Shown here in pieces: positions 59,236-64,000 of a stretch of 64,000 nt of DNA; within the stretch, counting starts at the first letter, position 1, and each line of letters begins with the position of its first letter. Source of the DNA: Siphlonurus alternatus. Its lineage: Eukaryota > Arthropoda > Insecta > Ephemeroptera > Siphlonuridae. The position numbers and the translations under genes were made by a program. Location: assembly GCA_949825025.1 (NCBI GenBank), contig OX463780.1, forward strand, positions 38,668,979-38,732,978, in the 5' to 3' direction. Below the pieces are notes generated by a model. It did not search any database and was not told the origin of the DNA. It saw only the letters and a list, made by a program, of their open reading frames with translations.

Positions 59236-60191
59236 CCCGCCTGAGAAGGTCAATTTGCTTTTGTGCGGTTGAAAATATACAACTTTTTACATTCAATTTA
59301 CATGAAAAATTGGCAAGCAATTAATCAGCAAAATACGTTACTATAGCATACAAATTAATAAATTATAGTTAACAACTTAAAAACACAAGTTGTATTATTA
59401 ATTGCTAGCCGCGGTCTAGACCTCCACAGTACTTAAAATTTTAATGTAATATTATAATATTAATTAATAATATCAATAGTTAATTTATATATTACAAATA
59501 TGCATTTATAATTATATTAATTTTTTATATTTCATGAAGTGCACCAACCTCTTTCCAGCCCATGCAAAATAAAATTATTTGCATGCTTTCCGACTAGATC
59601 ACTTTTAGAAATGATCAAATTTATAAGAGCAAAGCCCGAAATAAAACTTCTCGTCGGTCTTTCTTTTTTCTGGTTTGATCATGTGGATAAATTTCTTCAT
59701 GGGTTTCATCATTTCTAGAAATGATCAAATTTAAATAATGAGTAAAGCCCGTCTCGTCAGGCTTTGTTTGAGAGTATTATAGTTATATAATGCATGGCCT
59801 CTAAATCTCACCTAAATAAATTAAGACGATTTTAATGATTTATTATTTAATTTACATTCATGCACGAAGAAATTATTCTATACAATAATTATTTAATATA
59901 AAAAAAGGTTTGATTATATGTAATTATATAATAATTATATACATTTGATTTTCTTTTAAATTGCTGTAGGTAATTTTTTGGAATGAATGAATTAATTAAT
60001 TTTGGTCGTAATTTTTAATGATGCTAATTTGATAACATTAATTGATATTTTTATCTTCAAATTGAAATTATTGTATTAGCATTTTATATAAAGTTTAAGG
60101 GCCCCAAAAGCTACTACAATGTTAGTATGTTGTATTATATAAGTATTGAGGAGACCTTCAGAAGCTGTAACCCCAAAGATCCCTCATGCTG

Positions 60192-61122
60192 CTACTGTCG
60201 CCGTCATAAGTCGGTGCGCTCCGACTTTGGAGTGTTGTAGCTGAGAGCTCAATTGGTGTAGACGATATTAAAAAATACTGGCACACGTAGAATCTTATTC
60301 TCTGTAAGAAAATGTTAATTTTATATTTTTGGAGCAAAAATTAAAATTTTGGCGAATTTTTTTATAACGCAAGGTCGGGTAAAATCAACGGTTTTTCCGA
60401 GTACCTCGGGTTTAAAAATTCACAGAAAATCAGGAAATTAAGTTATAACAACGAAATTTTAAAATCAATCGGCTAAATTGTCCTTAACGCAATGATGTAA
60501 GTTTAATTTTCATAAATTAATTAGTTAATTTTTAATTAATTAAGAAATTGATCTCCTCCCTGGAAAAACATTTTTCCGGAAAATCAAGTATTCCATCCTA
60601 AGGGTACTAATATTAGTCAACTTTTGTGGGTAGCACATTTTTCATTTAAGTCTTTGTTAATTTTTAATTAATTTTATTCCCTATTAGCGGGTGTTTGATG
60701 ACCTTAGGATGGCATACTTGATTTTCCGGAAAAATGTTTTTTCCAGGGAGGAGATCGATTTCTTAGTTCTTAATTAATTAAAAATTAACTAATTAATTTA
60801 TGAAAATTAAACTTACATCATTGCGTTAAGGAAAATTTGGCCAATTGATTTTAAAAATTTTGTTGTTATAACTTAATTTCCTGATTTTCTGTGAATTTTT
60901 AAACCCGAAGTACTCGGAAAAACCGTTGATTTTACCCGACCTTGCGTTATAAAAAAATTCGCCAAAATTTTAATTTTTGCTCCAAAAATATAAAATTAAC
61001 ATTTTCTTACAGAGAATAAGATTCTACGTGTGCCAGTATTTTTTAATATCGTCTACACCAATTGAGCTCTCAGCTACAACACTCTCAAGTCGGAGCGCAC
61101 CGACTTATGACGGCGACAGTAG
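60192..61122. mobile_element. 931-bp near-perfect palindromic element
   Basis: Arms of about 412 and 421 bp (60192-60603 and 60702-61122) are inverted copies with few differences, around a spacer of about 98 bp. Outer ends read CTACTGTCGCCGTCATAAGT and its complement. A TA is present at both ends (60193-60194, 61120-61121), compatible with TA target duplication, but no empty site confirms it. No coding capacity was seen. RNA read through it would form a very long duplex. Confidence 0.82.
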
Positions 61123-61717
61123 GTACTAGAGAGAACTACCTGAAAGATATATGTATACTGTATATAGCCCTGTACTGTTATACAGTATATATACTGTATA
61201 GCACTTCACATATTAATTGTTATATCTTGAAGACTCTAACAATAAGATTAATGATTAAATTTTGACATATTTGGAACATCTGTGTATTATATGATTGTGT
61301 ATGCCCCAGATTTTAATTTAATTTTATATATGTGACTATGTAGTACAAATATACACTTTAATATTATCCATTTTTACTACTTTTTAGTAACAGCAGGGCA
61401 ATAGCAATTTTTTCTCCCTTGCTATGCCACTGATTAACAGTATAACATTGACTTTTGCTGTTTGAAAAGAGAATTTACAGAATCCAGTTTGTAAAAACTA
61501 TTTAATATACATAATAATAATTTATTAAATACAAAACTCTGCTAAAAGTATATCAATTTAAAACAAAATTAAAAAAAAAATACATTACAAATATACACAA
61601 ATATATATATTATTAATATATATGTATATTTGTTATATATATACAAATCGCACAACAAAGGTATGGGCTTTACTTTTAAATACAACAACAAATTATTTCA
61701 TAATTTAAATTCCCAGC

Positions 61718-61723
61718 TTTATT
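61718..61723 (-). terminator. Poly(A) signal of seryl-tRNA synthetase
   Basis: AATAAA on the minus strand, about 83 bases after the stop codon: the expected position for the end of a short 3' UTR. Confidence 0.6.
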
Positions 61724-61805
61724 AATGCCACATAACGTTATGATAAGTAGAAAGCGATACAAAAGAGAGTAGCGCAGACAAGTGTCAAGGTCACGCCAGG
61801 GGTGG

Positions 61806-63653
61806 TCACTCCTCGCCCGAGGCCTTGGTCTTCCCCGCCTGCTTCTTCCCCTTCTTCGTCTCCGTCTCCTCTATCGGCGCAGGTTTTACGAATGGAATCT
61901 CGTCTTGGAACTCTGCAACACATCACCAATAATGTAATTAAAGGCTGGTGGAACAATGAGACTTAATTGCATACAGACAGAACTTTAACAGAATGATTTG
62001 AACAGCTCTGATTATTGAAGACTTCTAATAAAAAAAAAAAAAAGCTATATTAATTAGCAAAGCATACAATGAATGGGGACTTTCTAATAAAGAAAAACCT
62101 GCAGTTTTTTACTTTGCTTTAAAGGTGCATACCACTTTCACTTGCAAAAGGTACATATACTGTAATTATGTATTATATAATACCATCAATTTTCACTTGT
62201 GCTAATTATCTACCCTTGTTTTCATTAAGATAGACATTGGAATTTGACTCTATGACATCCTGATGACGTCATCATGACATCAGAGTCAAATTCAAATATC
62301 TATTTTCATAAAAACCAGCACAGTAAAAAATTGCTAGTATCAGCCAAAAGAAAATAATTATATCTTCATTTTTATTGAAAGTTTTATGCACCTTTAAGAA
62401 TTGAATGTCATGCAGGGTTGTCTAATTGCTATTGGCAAATTAATGAGTAGAAATTGTGACTCACCAGCTGGCATGAAGGGTTTGAGAACTTCAGGCACCT
62501 TCACCCCCGTCTCAGTCTGGTACGTTTCGAGAATGGCGCAGATGACACGAGTGGTGGCACACATTGTGGCGTTCAGCATGTGCACATACTCCGTCTGAGG
62601 AAGAACAAGAACATTGGTTTATACAAATTCAGAGTTTATTTTGTATACTATTTGGGACCTCTGATGAAAAGTAGTCTAAAGTTGAACTATATTTAGTTTA
62701 TACAGGAAACAAAATTTGATTCTGCTTAAAAATTTAAATTTATTTTAAATGATGATTGATTCATAGAAAGCTACGTAATTGCAGCAGAGTATCAAATACA
62801 ACAAGACATCAATGCCTATTAAATATCCAAGTGTGGCAAGATGTATGGGGACAGTCTGTATATATTTCGGATTTAAGAGCTGTCGTCTGCTTTATTAAGT
62901 GAGTGCAATTATGAGCTTTATGTTTTACCGATTTACAGCTCATAATTACACTCACCTGATGTAGCAGACAGCTCATTATTGTGGATGATTGTGGTAGGGC
63001 ATGCAGATAGCTCATTATTATGGATGATAGACTGTATGTAGGTTCAAGGCCACAAGGCTGCTTACCGTTGCATTCATCTTCTTGGTCTGGCCAAATCGAA
63101 CCAGCAGACGCCTCGCCTGGTAGTCAAGACAGTTGCTGCATGAGACCAGCTCACGGAATGCACCTGTACAACAAACATGTATACAGTATATGCATGAGAG
63201 GGATGGTCACTAAATAATAAATGGATATGAGCAATGTTTGAATTTATGGATAAATAACACATGTTTTTTTTCTTTATAAATCACAATAATTATTTTTTGT
63301 CAGCCTCCAGCCAGCTTCATTGTAACTACTTCAAGAAATCCTATTCTTTTATCTTTAGATATTCTTTAATCTCACAAATTATAAATGTATTGCACACAAA
63401 AGTACTCTTCAATAAACACACATTGTTATTAAATTTTAATACAAACTGCTGCTGTATGCTCACCTGAGCCAGGGAACCAGGCCTCGAGGTCCAGCTTCTT
63501 GGCCGCTGCATGGTTGAGGGCACCGGACACAATGTTAACGATCCGGTAGGCAATGCCGAGCTCTTTGCAGAAGTCTTCCGCGTTGCTGATCATCTCGTCC
63601 ATCATCTCCCAGGACTTGTTGTCGTGTGGTGATGTGATGCAGAACTGCTCCAC
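61806..63653 (-). CDS. Seryl-tRNA synthetase, cytosolic, C-terminal part (four exons; 5' end outside window)
   Basis: Exons 63464-63653, 63066-63163, 62465-62594 and 61806-61912 (stop TGA), with GT..AG junctions and matching phases. The product charges tRNA-Ser and tRNA-Sec with serine in the cytosol. The first exon visible here encodes [20 protein letters not shown], the segment just after class II motif 2. The next encodes [20 protein letters not shown], part of the conserved catalytic core. Then follows [19 protein letters not shown], class II motif 3 with its ATP-binding Arg. The last exon gives a Lys-rich C-terminal extension ([11 protein letters not shown]) after [11 protein letters not shown], typical of animal cytosolic SerRS. 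About 175 residues are present; upstream exons lie beyond base 64000. Confidence 0.96.
62123..62393. mobile_element. TTAA-flanked MITE (271 bp) in a SerRS intron, with a CRE palindrome at its centre
   Basis: Ends AGGTGCATA and TATGCACCT, flanked by TTAA (62119-62122 and 62394-62397). Weak inverted similarity runs through the arms. The centre (about 62240-62293) is a nearly perfect palindrome built around TGATGACGTCATCA. It fits a piggyBac-type non-autonomous element. Confidence 0.82.
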
Positions 63654-63786
63654 CTGCACAAGACTCAACGTCAAGAGAGACCCACCACTCATTCACGAAT
63701 CACAGCAGACATGACGTCTTCTAAATTATTAATGCTCATACGTCAAGACTTGTAAAGGAAAATTGATACAATATATTGACCTGCAT

Positions 63787-64000
63787 GGCAATTTTTTATT
63801 GCAAAAACAAAGAGAGAATACTAAATTATATTACTAACAAAAATAAGAATTATAAGAATTTTTTCGTTTTTTTTTTAGCCCCAGAACTATTTTTAAAAAT
63901 TATATAAGGTTCTGCAAGTTCTGTTGGCTTCACTGGATCCAATAAAAAGAATTGGGCCTCAATGCTTATTAGTACCTCTAGGGGGTGTGGCTGCACTTTC
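63787..64000. mobile_element. Partial foldback element, same family as 42.2 kb, cut by window end
   Basis: Starts ATTTTTTATTGCAAAAACAA and ends GGGGGTGTGGCTGCACTTTC, matching the arm start and the loop (in reverse orientation) of 42205-42547. The second arm would lie beyond the window, in a SerRS intron. Confidence 0.65.

Noticed and set aside
1..64000. CRISPR arrays, bacterial operons, tRNA genes or prophage
   Set aside because: Intron structure and gene content are animal. Repeats are minisatellites and transposons, not spaced direct repeats. No cloverleaf with a T-loop GGTTCGA-type box was recognised by eye.

Overview
This is eukaryotic, animal DNA, probably from an arthropod or a related invertebrate. 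It has spliceosomal introns with GT..AG ends, and GC-rich coding exons embedded in very AT-rich introns and spacers. It also carries microsatellites and many short inverted-repeat transposons. The organism is inferred from the style of the SLC22 and seryl-tRNA synthetase proteins; I cannot name a species.

Layout. Bases 1-25 kb are a gene-poor, repeat-rich tract. It holds one clear gene: an intronless, highly divergent histone H2B-like gene (11970-12479, minus) followed by a textbook histone mRNA 3' stem-loop and a purine-rich downstream element. A GC-rich island ending in a perfect splice donor (about 5.3 kb, minus) may be the first exon of an unseen gene. At 25.2-25.7 kb lies a 5S rRNA-derived SINE with an A-rich tail and an 8-bp target duplication. 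Just downstream is a complete organic-cation-transporter-like SLC22 gene (25995-33203, plus, 10 exon positions). Its ninth exon is present as two tandem, equal-length, 75 %-identical versions separated by only 26 nt.

A convergent large gene (35311-57161, minus) can be rebuilt as 31 exons with consistent phases throughout, giving about 2845 residues. It has a signal/anchor segment, two proline-rich repeat regions, a Cys-rich CGxC module and beta-rich/REJ-like ectodomain. It continues with a degenerate GPS, a third proline-rich repeat stalk, one transmembrane helix and a short tail. This is a receptor-for-egg-jelly/polycystin-1-type ectodomain on a single-pass stem. The right end (61806-63653, minus) holds the last four exons of cytosolic seryl-tRNA synthetase; its 5' part lies beyond the window.

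Introns and spacers carry several non-autonomous DNA transposons with readable target duplications: TA (17.7 kb, probably 60.2 kb), TTAA (36.5, 40.5, 62.1 kb), and an 8-bp hAT-type one (35.0 kb). There is also a foldback family at 42.2, 47.4 and 63.8 kb.

The most novel signals are three. First, the mutually exclusive exon pair in the SLC22 gene toggles Asp/Asn at the position equivalent to OCT1 Asp475. Second, the Cys-rich H2B variant retains replication-dependent 3' processing signals. Third, the REJ/GPS protein has an unusual single-pass architecture. The genes look unrelated in pathway and show no operon-like organisation.
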